From positions 186,001 through 250,000 of the forward strand of contig JHVD01000001.1 in the NCBI GenBank assembly GCA_000619965.1: a stretch of DNA of 64,000 nt. Reading direction: 5' to 3'. This document shows positions 1 through 7,633 of this stretch, piece by piece. The position numbers were made by a program, and so were the translations under genes. Position 1 is the stretch's first letter. Every line of letters starts with the position of its first letter. A model generated the notes under the pieces. It made no database searches. It was given only the letters and a program-made list of their open reading frames with translations, and was not told where the DNA came from. The DNA comes from Propionibacteriaceae bacterium P6A17. Its GTDB lineage: Bacteria; Actinomycetota; Actinomycetes; Propionibacteriales; Propionibacteriaceae.

Positions 1-51
1 GGCAGCTTCGCGGCGTGGAGCGCCCTGCCGGGCAACGTGCCCGCCGTCTGA
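1..51 (+). CDS. C-terminal end of a rhodanese-like protein (cut by window edge)
   Basis: Only the last 16 codons lie in the window, reading GSFAAWSALPGNVPAV before a TGA at 49-51. A closing F-x-x-W followed by a Gly/Pro turn and a final PV-type strand is how rhodanese sulfurtransferase modules often end. The two following genes (a TauE/SafE permease and a second rhodanese) fit that reading. The full gene could be a single rhodanese or an MBL-fold persulfide dioxygenase with a fused rhodanese; the visible piece cannot tell these apart. Confidence 0.55.
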   Translation, partial: GSFAAWSALPGNVPAV

Positions 52-80
52 GTCACCCCGCCAACCCTGAAGGAGACCCC

Positions 81-869
81 ATGGACCTGACGCTGCTGCC
101 CGTCGCGCTCGTGCTGGCCGCGATCGTCGGCGTCTCGTTGGGCCTCCTCGGGGGCGGGGGCTCGATCCTCACCGTCCCGATCCTCACCTACGTCCTGGGC
201 ATGCCCCCGCGCGACGCCATCGCCGCCTCCCTGTTCATCGTCGGGGTGACGAGCCTCGTCGGGGCGGTCGGCCACGCCCGGGCCGGCCGCGTACGGTGGC
301 GCACCGGTGTCCTCTTCGGGCTCGCGGGCATGGCCGGCGCCTTCGCCGGCGGGCTCGCCGGCGGAGTCATCCCCGCCGGGGTGCTGATGGTGCTGTTCGC
401 CATCATGATGATCGCGACGGCTGCCGCCATGATCCGCGGCCGCCGCGACACCCTCTCGGGCCCGGCCGTCGTCGCCGGCCCGAAGCCGTGGCGCGTTCTG
501 GCCGACGGGTTCGTCGTCGGGCTCGCCACCGGCCTGGTCGGCGCAGGCGGGGGATTCCTCGTCGTGCCGGCGCTCAACCTGCTCGGTGGACTGCCGATGG
601 CCGTGGCCGTCGGCACCTCGCTGCTCGTCATCGCCATGAAGTCGTTCGCAGGCCTGGCCGGCTACCTGTTCTCGGCCACGATGCACTGGGACGTCCTCTG
701 GGCGTTCACGGGCGTCGCCATCCTGGGTTCCTTCGCAGGATCCGCCCTCGCCGGCAGGGTCCCCGAGCGCGCCCTGCGCCGGGGATTCGGCGTGTTCGTG
801 CTCGTCATGGGCGCCTTCGTGCTCGTCCAGGAAGTGCCCGCGCTCATCATCGGCCTCGCCGATTCCTGA
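81..869 (+). CDS. TauE/SafE-family sulfite/anion exporter permease
   Basis: A 262-residue integral membrane protein of the TauE/SafE family, which moves sulfite or other sulfur-containing organic anions across the cytoplasmic membrane. It shows the family's internal duplication: a glycine-rich hairpin near residues 21-36 (LGLLGGGGSILTVPIL) is repeated near residues 149-165 (TGLVGAGGGFLVVPAL), and each is followed by hydrophobic helices, about eight in all. ATG 81 is chosen over an upstream in-frame ATG at 15 because AAGGAG at 70-75 sits just before it and the membrane domain begins at once. It lies between a rhodanese tail and a rhodanese lipoprotein, so export of sulfite produced by sulfur-transfer chemistry is the likely job. 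The substrate is inferred from context. Confidence 0.85.
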   Translation: MDLTLLPVALVLAAIVGVSLGLLGGGGSILTVPILTYVLGMPPRDAIAASLFIVGVTSLVGAVGHARAGRVRWRTGVLFGLAGMAGAFAGGLAGGVIPAGVLMVLFAIMMIATAAAMIRGRRDTLSGPAVVAGPKPWRVLADGFVVGLATGLVGAGGGFLVVPALNLLGGLPMAVAVGTSLLVIAMKSFAGLAGYLFSATMHWDVLWAFTGVAILGSFAGSALAGRVPERALRRGFGVFVLVMGAFVLVQEVPALIIGLADS

Positions 870-922
870 TCCATTCGGCGTCCTCGCGCCACACGTCCCG
901 CTCCATTTGAAAGGATCGTCCC

Positions 923-1282
923 ATGCGTCACAGCCTCACTCTCGCCGCCACCGTCCTCCTCGGCCTCGCAGCCTGCGCCCCTGCCGACTCCGCGACGCCC
1001 GCCCAGGTCTCGCCGCAGGCCGTCGTCGTCGACGTGCGCACCCCGGCCGAATACGCCGAGGGCCACCTGGAAGGGGCGGTGCTCATCGACTTCAACTCCG
1101 GCGACGTGGCACGCGCCATCCCGGAGCTCGACGAGCACGCGCAGTACCTTGTCTATTGCCGATCCGGCAACAGGGCGGGGCAGACCGTCGACCTGATGAA
1201 GGCCGCAGGCATCACCAACGTGCAGAACCTGGGCTCCCTCGCCGAGGCGGCCGAGGCCACCGGCCTGCCCATCGTGCGCTGA
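923..1282 (+). CDS. Secreted rhodanese-domain lipoprotein
   Basis: A 119-residue single-domain rhodanese. The N-terminus is a lipoprotein signal (lipobox LAAC, lipidated Cys18), so the protein should be tethered to the outer face of the membrane. The rhodanese fold is marked by VVDVRTPAEY (about 35-44), GHLEGAVLID and the active-site loop CRSGNR with catalytic Cys79, which carries the persulfide in family members. The start follows an AAAGGA ribosome-binding site at 909-915. An extracytoplasmic rhodanese directly after a TauE/SafE permease suggests sulfane sulfur handling at the cell surface; the sulfur donor is not predictable from sequence. Confidence 0.88.
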   Translation: MRHSLTLAATVLLGLAACAPADSATPAQVSPQAVVVDVRTPAEYAEGHLEGAVLIDFNSGDVARAIPELDEHAQYLVYCRSGNRAGQTVDLMKAAGITNVQNLGSLAEAAEATGLPIVR

Positions 1283-1291
1283 GCGGGCAAA

Positions 1292-1329
1292 GGCCTCCGC
1301 GCGCGCCCGGCAGGGCAGGGGCGGAGGCC
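1292..1329 (+). terminator. Hairpin after the rhodanese gene
   Basis: GGCCTCCGC (1292-1300) and GCGGAGGCC (1321-1329) form a perfect 9-bp stem nine bases after the rhodanese stop. The loop is long (20 nt) and no T-tract follows, so termination is plausible but not certain. The rest of 1330-1505 holds no gene I can support. Confidence 0.45.
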
Positions 1330-1505
1330 GTCGCACGGTTGGGGCCCCAGCCGGGCGATTGCGGGAATCCCGTGCGGGGCTGGTAGCGTGGAGGGCAGCG
1401 ACCCGCCCAGTCTCGCCTCGGGTCGCCTGCGCGCAGGGCCACCTGCTGGACGCAGCGCTGTACTCCTTCGCACTCGGTGAGACCCAACCGTGAGGTCCCG
1501 AACCC

Positions 1506-2870
1506 TTGAATTCCGAATTCGCACGCCTTGGCGTGCCCACGTCCCTCGTCGCCGCCCTCGAAGCGCGCGGCATCACACACCCCACCCCCATCCAGGCGGC
1601 GACGCTGCCCGATTCGCTGGCCGGACGTGACGTCCTCGGCCGCGGCCGCACCGGCTCCGGCAAGACGTTCGCCTTCCTGCTGCCGCTGGTGACGCGGCTC
1701 CTGGCCGCCGACGACCGCCGGCAGGCCCGTCGCCCCCGTGCCCTCGTGCTCGCCCCCACCCGCGAGCTCGCCACCCAGATCCACGAGTCCCTCCAGGTGC
1801 TCGAGCCGGCGACGTCGCTGCGCTCCACCGTCGTCTTCGGCGGGGTGGGGCAGCATCCGCAGGCGAAGGCCCTCGAACGCGGCGTCGACGTGCTGATCGC
1901 CTGCCCCGGCCGCCTGCTGGACCTCATGGGCCAGCGCCTCGTCGACCTGAGTGCCGTGCAGACGACCGTCATCGACGAGGCCGACCACATGTCGGACATG
2001 GGCTTCCTGCCCGGGGTGCGCCGCATCCTGCGGGCCACCCCCGAGCGCTCGCAGCGCCTGCTGTTCTCCGCCACGCTCGACGCGGCCGTGGGGAAGGTGG
2101 TCGACGAGTTCCTCCACGATCCCGTCACCCACGAGGCCGACCCGGAGGAGTCGCCCGTCGACGCGATGGACCACCACGTGTTGCGCATTCCCGGCGATCA
2201 GCGGCTCGGCGTGCTCGCACAGCTCGCGGCCGCCCCGGGGCGCACGATCATCTTCACGCGGACCAAGCATGGGGCGCGCAAGCTCGCCAAGCAGCTCGTC
2301 GGCTTCGGCGTGCCGGCGGTCGAGCTGCACGGCAATCTCAGCCAGAACGCCCGCACCCGCAACCTCGACGCGCTGCACTCGGGGCGGGTCGCCACCCTCG
2401 TCGCCACCGACATCGCGGCCCGCGGTATCCACGTCGACGACGTGTCCCTCGTCGTGCACGCCGACCCGCCGGTCGAGCACAAGGCCTATCTGCACCGCTC
2501 TGGTCGCACGGCGCGCGCCGGCGCGGCGGGCACCGTCGTGACCCTCGAGCTGCCCGGTCAGCGCGACGAGGTCCGCACACTGCTGCGGCGCGCGAAGATC
2601 CGCGCGACGATCACCGACGCGAACGCGGGCAGCGCGATCCTCGATGAGCTGGCGCCCGGGAAGCGGTGGTTCCTTGCGCCCGACGAGGCCCGCGAGCGCG
2701 TCGCGCCGCCGGTGGCCCCGCCCGCGAAGGCCCCGGCGCGGAAGGCGTCCGGCTCCACGCCGCGGGCTGCTCGTCGCGGCGGCCAGCGCGCTGCGCAGGC
2801 CAAGCCGGACGGGTCGCCGTCGGGTGGCCGCCGGCGCGGGGGCCGCGGACGCAGGCCGGCCGCCGCCTGA
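1506..2870 (+). CDS. DEAD-box ATP-dependent RNA helicase
   Basis: A 454-residue superfamily 2 RNA helicase, RhlE-like in size. The motifs run in order: Q motif GITHPTPIQ, Walker A GRTGSGKT, Ia PTRELA, II DEAD (VIDEADHM), III SAT, and VI HRSGRTARAG. The last 70 residues are a low-complexity Arg/Ala/Pro/Gly tail, as often found in actinobacterial paralogues and thought to bind RNA. The start is TTG 1506 with GAGG ten bases upstream; no ATG gives a complete Q motif. It would remodel ribosomal or messenger RNA. It stands alone, and a 73-bp palindromic repeat begins 35 bp after its stop. Confidence 0.9.
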   Translation: MNSEFARLGVPTSLVAALEARGITHPTPIQAATLPDSLAGRDVLGRGRTGSGKTFAFLLPLVTRLLAADDRRQARRPRALVLAPTRELATQIHESLQVLEPATSLRSTVVFGGVGQHPQAKALERGVDVLIACPGRLLDLMGQRLVDLSAVQTTVIDEADHMSDMGFLPGVRRILRATPERSQRLLFSATLDAAVGKVVDEFLHDPVTHEADPEESPVDAMDHHVLRIPGDQRLGVLAQLAAAPGRTIIFTRTKHGARKLAKQLVGFGVPAVELHGNLSQNARTRNLDALHSGRVATLVATDIAARGIHVDDVSLVVHADPPVEHKAYLHRSGRTARAGAAGTVVTLELPGQRDEVRTLLRRAKIRATITDANAGSAILDELAPGKRWFLAPDEARERVAPPVAPPAKAPARKASGSTPRAARRGGQRAAQAKPDGSPSGGRRRGGRGRRPAAA

Positions 2871-2904
2871 GCAGCTTTCGGGGCGGCGACTCCGGGCCCT
2901 GGAG

Positions 2905-2977
2905 TTCACAACGCGTGCGCAGATTGTCCAAACGCCCCGAGATGGCCGGTTTGGCCCATCTGGGTACGCGTTGTGCA
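2905..2977. repeat. 73-bp palindromic repeat, copy 1 (degenerate right arm)
   Basis: The left arm TTCACAACGCGTG(C)GCAGATTG (2905-2926) matches copy 2 at 3501 in 21 of 22 bases. The right arm (2958-2977) keeps ATCTG and ACGCGTTGTG but has several changes from a perfect complement. Copies 1 and 2 are both exactly 73 bp and align without gaps, although the central 30 bases differ. Inner bases CCAAAC (2928-2933) and GTTTGG (2949-2954) pair as well, so the element can form a long hairpin. It starts 35 bp after the helicase stop. It could be a REP-like mobile palindrome or a terminator. Confidence 0.7.
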
Positions 2978-3162
2978 GTTTTCTCCCGCCGCCTCTGCAG
3001 ACGGACACCTTGTTCGGCGTGCTTGCCTTTGAGCTCGCTTGTAGGACACGCGCTGGCCGTGGCAGTCGGCGTCGCGGTGGAGAGGGGCTGAGCCCCCCAG
3101 CCGCGAGGGGCGCAGGAGCGTGTACCGGTCCGCGACGATGTGCTCCCGCCGGTGTCGACGGC

Positions 3163-3310
3163 TCAGACGTAGCCTTGGTCCATCCGGCGCAGCAGCATGG
3201 CCGTCTCGTCCCAGTCGATGGTTGGGCTACGGTCGGCACGAGGGGAGCGCCGCTCGAGTTCCGTGGCGGTGTCTCGGCGGATCCGCTCGAGTGCCTGGTT
3301 CACGGCGGCG
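3163..3310 (-). pseudogene. Possible C-terminal remnant of an unknown protein (minus strand)
   Basis: Read on the minus strand, about 48 codons ending at 3163 look like genuine protein (ALERIRRDTATELERR, then PTIDWDETAMLLRRMDQGYV and a stop). Upstream of about 3310 the frame turns into a Gly/Pro-rich run that is the antisense of the LPSTG-tailed fragment on the other strand. No start codon with a ribosome-binding site is present, and I do not recognise the family. My reading is a truncated gene end left by a deletion. It could instead be chance coding-like composition in high-GC DNA. Confidence 0.3.
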
Positions 3311-3478
3311 GGCAAGACGCTGCCCGGCGTCGGGGAGGTGCCGGAGATGGTGCCCGCCATCGTGACCATCGAAGGCGCGGACCCGACCATGCCGGCCGAG
3401 CCCACCCAGCCCGGCACCCCGTCGGATCCGGGGACGCCTGGGCGGCCGCGCCCAGGCCTGCCGAGCACGGGCCTCTGA
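3197..3478 (+). pseudogene. Remnant of a surface protein ending in PGLPSTGL
   Basis: The reading frame ends with a Pro/Thr/Glu-rich linker (PAEPTQPGTPSDPGTPG) and then RPRPGLPSTGL and TGA. The intact GH101 protein elsewhere in the window ends the same way (PRPGLPRTGC). The N-terminal third, before about 3310, is the antisense of the minus-strand remnant and has no ribosome-binding site or signal peptide. Only about 50 residues look like real protein. I read it as the 3' end of a secreted, linker-tailed protein whose body has been lost. No hydrophobic anchor follows in any frame. The 73-bp repeat begins 23 bp after its stop. Confidence 0.4.
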
Positions 3479-3500
3479 GGCCGCGGCCGGGGCTTGGAAG

Positions 3501-3573
3501 TTCACAACGCGTGTGCAGATTGGCTGAAGTGGCCATGTTGGGACCTTGGCGGGATCTGCACACGCGTTGTGAA
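3501..3573. repeat. 73-bp palindromic repeat, copy 2 (perfect 20-bp arms)
   Basis: TTCACAACGCGTGTGCAGAT (3501-3520) and its exact reverse complement (3554-3573) flank a 33-base centre. Arm and total length match copy 1 at 2905. The element sits between two convergent 3' ends (stub stop at 3478, crotonase stop at 3599), where a two-way terminator would be expected. The perfect arms, and the existence of a second copy, suggest a dispersed element rather than an ordinary terminator. Confidence 0.8.
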
Positions 3574-3598
3574 CCATCCACGCCTCGACCCGGCACCG

Positions 3599-4384
3599 TC
3601 ACCCCTGACGGTGCCGCCACACGGGCGCCCGCTTCTCGAGGAAGGCCCGGGCACCCTCCTGCCCGTCGGGCATGAGGGTGTTCTCGACGACGGCCTGGAC
3701 CGCGTAGTGGTAGGCCACCTCCTCGTCGGCGATGTCGGCCATCTCGTAGAAGGCGCGCTTGCCGTCGCCGACCACCTGGCCGGAGAAGCTGGCGATGGTG
3801 TCGGCGATCTGCCGCGTCGTCGCCGCAACGTCGTCTCGCGGCACCACGTGGGACAGCAGCCCCATCCGAAGCGCCTCGTGCGCGTCGATTTCCTCCCCGG
3901 TGAGGTAGAGGCGCATCGAGGCCTTGTGGCCGCAGGTGCGGATCATCGGCACCGCGGGCAGGGTGGGGAACTGCCCGATTCTCGGCCCCGCGACGGAGAA
4001 GCGGGCGTCGTCGGCGCCGACGGCGAGGTCGCAGCCCGCGATCACCTGACAGCCGGCGGCTGCTGCGGTGGCATGCACCTGGGCGACGATCGGCTGCGGC
4101 ATCCGACGCATCGCGAGCATCATCTCGGCGCTGGCGGTGAAGAACGTCTTTGCCCAGTGGACGTCGTCGGTGCTCATCTCGCGGAGATTGTGCCCGGAGC
4201 AGAAGAACGAGCCCACGGACGCGAGGATGACCGAGCGGACGTCGGTGCGGGCGGCGATGGCGTCGAACGTGCGGCGCAGGCCGAGCATCGCGTCGAAGGT
4301 GAGGGCGCCGCGCTGACGAGGATTGTTGATGGTGACGGTGGCGACGGGGCCGTCGACCTCCAGCCAGACGAGATCGTTGCTCAT
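3599..4384 (-). CDS. Enoyl-CoA hydratase/isomerase (crotonase) family protein
   Basis: A 261-residue crotonase-fold enzyme that would act on acyl-CoA thioesters in the cytoplasm. The first strand (VATVTINNPRQRGALT) and the oxyanion-hole segment SVGSFFCSGHNLREM are typical, followed by the second CoA-binding segment AAAAGCQVIAGCDLAVG. The SGHNL version, with His instead of the usual Asp/Ala after Gly, is seen in ECHDC3-type hydratases. The catalytic glutamates of true 2-enoyl-CoA hydratases are not obvious, so the exact reaction is open. ATG 4384 gives the full fold; a longer in-frame extension upstream is antisense to the next gene. It is monocistronic. Confidence 0.82.
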   Translation of the reverse strand: MSNDLVWLEVDGPVATVTINNPRQRGALTFDAMLGLRRTFDAIAARTDVRSVILASVGSFFCSGHNLREMSTDDVHWAKTFFTASAEMMLAMRRMPQPIVAQVHATAAAAGCQVIAGCDLAVGADDARFSVAGPRIGQFPTLPAVPMIRTCGHKASMRLYLTGEEIDAHEALRMGLLSHVVPRDDVAATTRQIADTIASFSGQVVGDGKRAFYEMADIADEEVAYHYAVQAVVENTLMPDGQEGARAFLEKRAPVWRHRQG

Positions 4385-4457
4385 GGGGCCAGTCTGCCCC
4401 AGTCCGGCGTCGGCTGGGGCGGGCGCTCGCGCCGCGGCTCTGGCTAGCATGGAGGCC

Positions 4458-5114
4458 ATGCTCGACGTGTTGACGGCGCTCCGGCAGGCCATGGGGCTGA
4501 AGCCGGACCTGTTCGTCGACGTCGATGCCGTGTCGTGGTGGACTGCCGTCGCCGTCGCGCTGCTCGCCGGGACGTCGTCGCTGCTCGGCCAGGTGGCGGT
4601 CCTGAAGCTCAACCGGATCCGCGGCTGGCACCTCGCCACGAGCCTGCTGCTCAACGCATCGGTGCTGGCGCTGCTGTACGTCCTGCAGGCGCTGTTCGCG
4701 TGGCTGGTGGGCTCACTCATCCTCTCCCACCTCATCGACCTGGGCGCGGTGGTGAAGGTGGCGATGCTCGCGCTGGCGCCGCTGACCCTCAATTTCGTGA
4801 CCGCGATGCCGCACTTCGGCCTCGCGTTCGGCCGCATCCTCGAAGGCTGGAGCTACGTCGTCTTGTGGTGGGGCGTCATGCACGTCTTCGGACTGGGCTG
4901 GCTGGGCGCGCTCGGCATGACGCTCGTCGGCTGGGTGGCCATGCAGCTCCTGTCGAGGCTCCTGCAACGCCCGCTGGGCTGGCTGGCCTCCCGAGCCTGG
5001 ACGCTCGCCACGGGACGCTCGACGATGGTCACCTCCCTGGACATCCTCGCGGGCACCCCGTTCATCCCCGTCGGGCAGGCGAGGTCGGCGGACGGGCAGG
5101 TCAAGCGCGCATGA
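4458..5114 (+). CDS. Conserved integral membrane protein of unknown function
   Basis: About 218 residues with four to five hydrophobic helices (for example VSWWTAVAVALLAGTSSLLG, HLATSLLLNASVLALLYVLQ and SYVVLWWGVMHVFGLGWLG). I do not recognise the family; a Yip1-like fold is possible but not shown. A TAGCAT hexamer at 4445-4450 puts the expected transcription start at 4457-4458, so ATG 4458 probably begins a leaderless message; ATG 4449 overlaps that hexamer. Its stop overlaps the next gene's ATG (ATGA at 5111), so it is translationally coupled to an alpha/beta-hydrolase-like protein and probably works with it at the membrane. Confidence 0.65.
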   Translation: MLDVLTALRQAMGLKPDLFVDVDAVSWWTAVAVALLAGTSSLLGQVAVLKLNRIRGWHLATSLLLNASVLALLYVLQALFAWLVGSLILSHLIDLGAVVKVAMLALAPLTLNFVTAMPHFGLAFGRILEGWSYVVLWWGVMHVFGLGWLGALGMTLVGWVAMQLLSRLLQRPLGWLASRAWTLATGRSTMVTSLDILAGTPFIPVGQARSADGQVKRA

Positions 5115-6058
5115 TCGGCTCGATCCTCATCGTCGTCGTCATCCTCGTCGGGCTGTTCGTGCTGCTGTCGCCGCTCGAATCGCTCGACTGGTGGGCAAGC
5201 CGGGGCGAGCGCCAGGTCCGCGACATGCTGGGCCACGGTCTCGTCGCACGCCCCGACGGGCCACGGCCGGCCGCGCACTACATGGTGTACCTCTCCGGCG
5301 TGGGGACCCTCGGCGGCGAGCTGTCTCGTCGGGAGCAGGCATTTCTCGACGCGCTCGAGGAACGGCTGCCCAACTCCCGTGTGGTCGGCGACATCTTCCC
5401 CTACTCGGTCGAGAACCTTGCGCTGATGCAGCGCACCACCGCGTGGATCTGGGGCTTCCTCGAGCGCATGCGCGAGGTGCACTTCCCGAGGTTGCTGCCG
5501 ATGCTCATCAACCTGCGCAACATCGCGCAGGTCCTCGTCTCCGCCGATCCGCGCTACGGGCCGACGTTCAACGTCGGGCTGGCGCGGGAGATCGCCGAGG
5601 CCCTCGTGCGGCAGGGCTACCGTCCCGGCAGCGGTCAACCGATCACGTTGTTGGGGTTCTCGGGTGGGGCGCAGATGGCGGTCGGCGCGGCCTGGTTCCT
5701 CGACAAGCTGGGCATCCCCGTCGACGTCATCTCCCTCGGCGGCATCTTCGGCGACGACCCCGGCCTCGACCGCGTCCGTCGGCTCACGCACCTCACCGGC
5801 GAAGCCGACCGCGCGCACTGGCTGGGCGTCATCGCCTTCCCCGGGCGATGGCCGACCGCGCCGCTGTCGTACTACGGCCGCGCGAAACGGCAGGGGCGGA
5901 TCGTGCGACGCTCGATTGGGCCCATCACGCACGGTGGCGAGCGTGGCTACCTCGCCCGCCGCGCGCACGTCCCCGACGGGCGCAGCCACGCCGAGGTGAC
6001 GCTCGACGCCGTCGTCCAGGCCATCGACGACACCCCTGCGCTGCCCGCGTCCGGCTGA
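5111..6058 (+). CDS. Membrane-anchored alpha/beta-hydrolase-like protein
   Basis: A 315-residue protein with one N-terminal membrane helix (SILIVVVILVGLFVLLS, residues 4-20), then a soluble domain. The segment ITLLGFSGGAQMAVGAA (about 178-194) has the G-x-S-x-G nucleophile elbow of serine hydrolases and lipases, with Ser184 as the candidate nucleophile; VDVISLGGIFGDDPG follows as the next strand. A clear acid and His of the triad are not obvious, so activity is uncertain. The start overlaps the stop of the membrane protein before it by four bases, so the two are one operon. The substrate is unknown. Confidence 0.6.
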   Translation: MIGSILIVVVILVGLFVLLSPLESLDWWASRGERQVRDMLGHGLVARPDGPRPAAHYMVYLSGVGTLGGELSRREQAFLDALEERLPNSRVVGDIFPYSVENLALMQRTTAWIWGFLERMREVHFPRLLPMLINLRNIAQVLVSADPRYGPTFNVGLAREIAEALVRQGYRPGSGQPITLLGFSGGAQMAVGAAWFLDKLGIPVDVISLGGIFGDDPGLDRVRRLTHLTGEADRAHWLGVIAFPGRWPTAPLSYYGRAKRQGRIVRRSIGPITHGGERGYLARRAHVPDGRSHAEVTLDAVVQAIDDTPALPASG

Positions 6059-6112
6059 GCACACGCCGTCGCCATTGCACCGCCATGGGCTCCGGCCACT
6101 AGGCTGACTCGC

Positions 6113-6859
6113 ATGTCACAGCCCGATCGTGCCCCCCTCGTCTACCGCGCCCTCGTCGGTGTCGTCCGTGTGCTGCTCAAGGTGCTGGTGCGTCGGCGGT
6201 GGACCGGACTGGAGCGGGTGCCGCGGACGGGCCCGGCGCTCGTCGTCAGCAATCACACCTCCAACTTCGACGCCATTTCGCTCGGCGACGCCCTCGTCGC
6301 GGCCGGGCGCTGGCCGAGGTTCCTCGGCAAGGCCGACATCTGGAAGGTGCCCGGACTGGGCTGGCTCGCCAGACAATGCCGCCAGATCCCCGTCGAGCGG
6401 CACACCGAGCGCGCCAAGGACGCGCTGGTGCACGCGACGACGGCCCTCGCGGAGGGCGACTGCGTCGTGATCTTCCCCGAAGGCACCATCACGAGGGACC
6501 CGGAGGGTTGGCCGATGGTGGCGCGCAGGGGAGCCGCGCGATTGGCGCTCACCACGGGCGCGCCGGTCATCCCCATCGCGCAGGAAGGGCCGGCCGCGAT
6601 CCTCGGGGGCCGCCACCTCGAGCTGCGCAAGCTGTTCTCGCTGCGCCGCCGCCCGATCGATCTGCTGGTGGGGGAGCCGCTGGACCTCGACGAGTTCCGC
6701 CCCGCCGACGGTGCCGAGCCCGGCGAGGAGCAGGTGGAGGCGGCCTCCTGGCGCATCACCGAGGCGCTCACGGCCCTCTACGGGCAGCTTCGGCGCGAGC
6801 CCGTGCCCGAACTGATCTGGAATCCGTGGTCGAAGGACTACGTCACTCGAGGCGTGTGA
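6113..6859 (+). CDS. plsC: 1-acyl-sn-glycerol-3-phosphate acyltransferase (PlsC family)
   Basis: A 248-residue membrane-associated acyltransferase that would add the second acyl chain to lysophosphatidic acid, giving phosphatidic acid for phospholipid synthesis. The catalytic NHTSNFD (H-x4-D) motif, the substrate-binding IFPEGTITR motif and the third block PVIPIAQEG are all present and in order. A TAGGCT hexamer at 6100-6105 lies seven bases before the ATG and no Shine-Dalgarno is visible, so the mRNA may be leaderless. Its 3' end overlaps the convergent trmO gene by 17 bp. Confidence 0.9.
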   Translation: MSQPDRAPLVYRALVGVVRVLLKVLVRRRWTGLERVPRTGPALVVSNHTSNFDAISLGDALVAAGRWPRFLGKADIWKVPGLGWLARQCRQIPVERHTERAKDALVHATTALAEGDCVVIFPEGTITRDPEGWPMVARRGAARLALTTGAPVIPIAQEGPAAILGGRHLELRKLFSLRRRPIDLLVGEPLDLDEFRPADGAEPGEEQVEAASWRITEALTALYGQLRREPVPELIWNPWSKDYVTRGV

Positions 6860-7520
6860 CGTCGATCACCCGCAGCAGGTTGCCGTCGACGGTGAACCGC
6901 ACGTTCCTCCCGGCGAACGCCACCCCGTACTCGCGCTGGTCGCGCTGGTAGGCCGGTCGCGGATCCTGGGCCAGCACCCCGCGCAGGGCCGACAGGCGCT
7001 CGTCGGGAATGCGTGCGGCGAGGTCGTCCGGGATCTCGACGTCGAGCCCTCGCTGCTCGAGGGCGTCGAGCCAGCCGCGTCGCGGATCCTCGACCCGGTC
7101 CGCGGGGACATAGGGTTTCACGTCGAGGATGGGGGTGCCGTCGACGAGGTCCGCCCCCGCGACGACCAGCTGGGGCCCGTCGTCGACGCGCAGGAGACGC
7201 ACGCACGACAGGCCGAGCCTGTTGGGGCGCACGGGGGAGCGGGTGGCGAACACGCCCATGCGCTGATTGCCGCCGAGCCTGGGCGGGCGCACGGTGGGCG
7301 ACCACTCGGTGGGTGACTGGGAGAACAGCCAGAGAAGCCACACGTGCGAGAAGCCCTCGAGCCCGCGGACCGTGTCCGGGATGCGGTAGTCGGGCTCGAA
7401 CACGACGCGGCCCTCCAGCTCCGGCACGAGTCCCGCCTGGCGAGGCACGCCGAACTTCTGCGGGAAGTCCGTCTCGATGTGCGCGATCGGCGCCACGGTG
7501 ACACTCCGGTGCTCGTCCAT
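6843..7520 (-). CDS. trmO: tRNA (N6-threonylcarbamoyladenosine37-N6)-methyltransferase
   Basis: A 225-residue protein of the TsaA/TrmO family, which methylates t6A37 in tRNAs that read ACY codons, using S-adenosylmethionine in a beta-barrel active site. Recognisable blocks are IAHIETDFPQKFGVPRQAGL at the N-terminus, the signature SPVRPNRLGLS and the later DVKPYVP. A variable C-terminal domain (about 140-225) completes the usual length. ATG 7520 is chosen over ATG 7526 because MDEHRSVTVAPIAHI begins like the family; both are possible. It converges on plsC with 17 bp of overlap. Confidence 0.87.
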   Translation of the reverse strand: MDEHRSVTVAPIAHIETDFPQKFGVPRQAGLVPELEGRVVFEPDYRIPDTVRGLEGFSHVWLLWLFSQSPTEWSPTVRPPRLGGNQRMGVFATRSPVRPNRLGLSCVRLLRVDDGPQLVVAGADLVDGTPILDVKPYVPADRVEDPRRGWLDALEQRGLDVEIPDDLAARIPDERLSALRGVLAQDPRPAYQRDQREYGVAFAGRNVRFTVDGNLLRVIDVTRLE

Positions 7521-7633
7521 GCACACACTCTAGGGGCGCAGGCCGCGGGGGGTCGTCGGGCGGACGCCGCTGCCCGCACCCGGGCTGAAGGGCCCGGCGA
7601 CGGTAGGATGGCTCGCGACTCGTAGGAGGCCCA

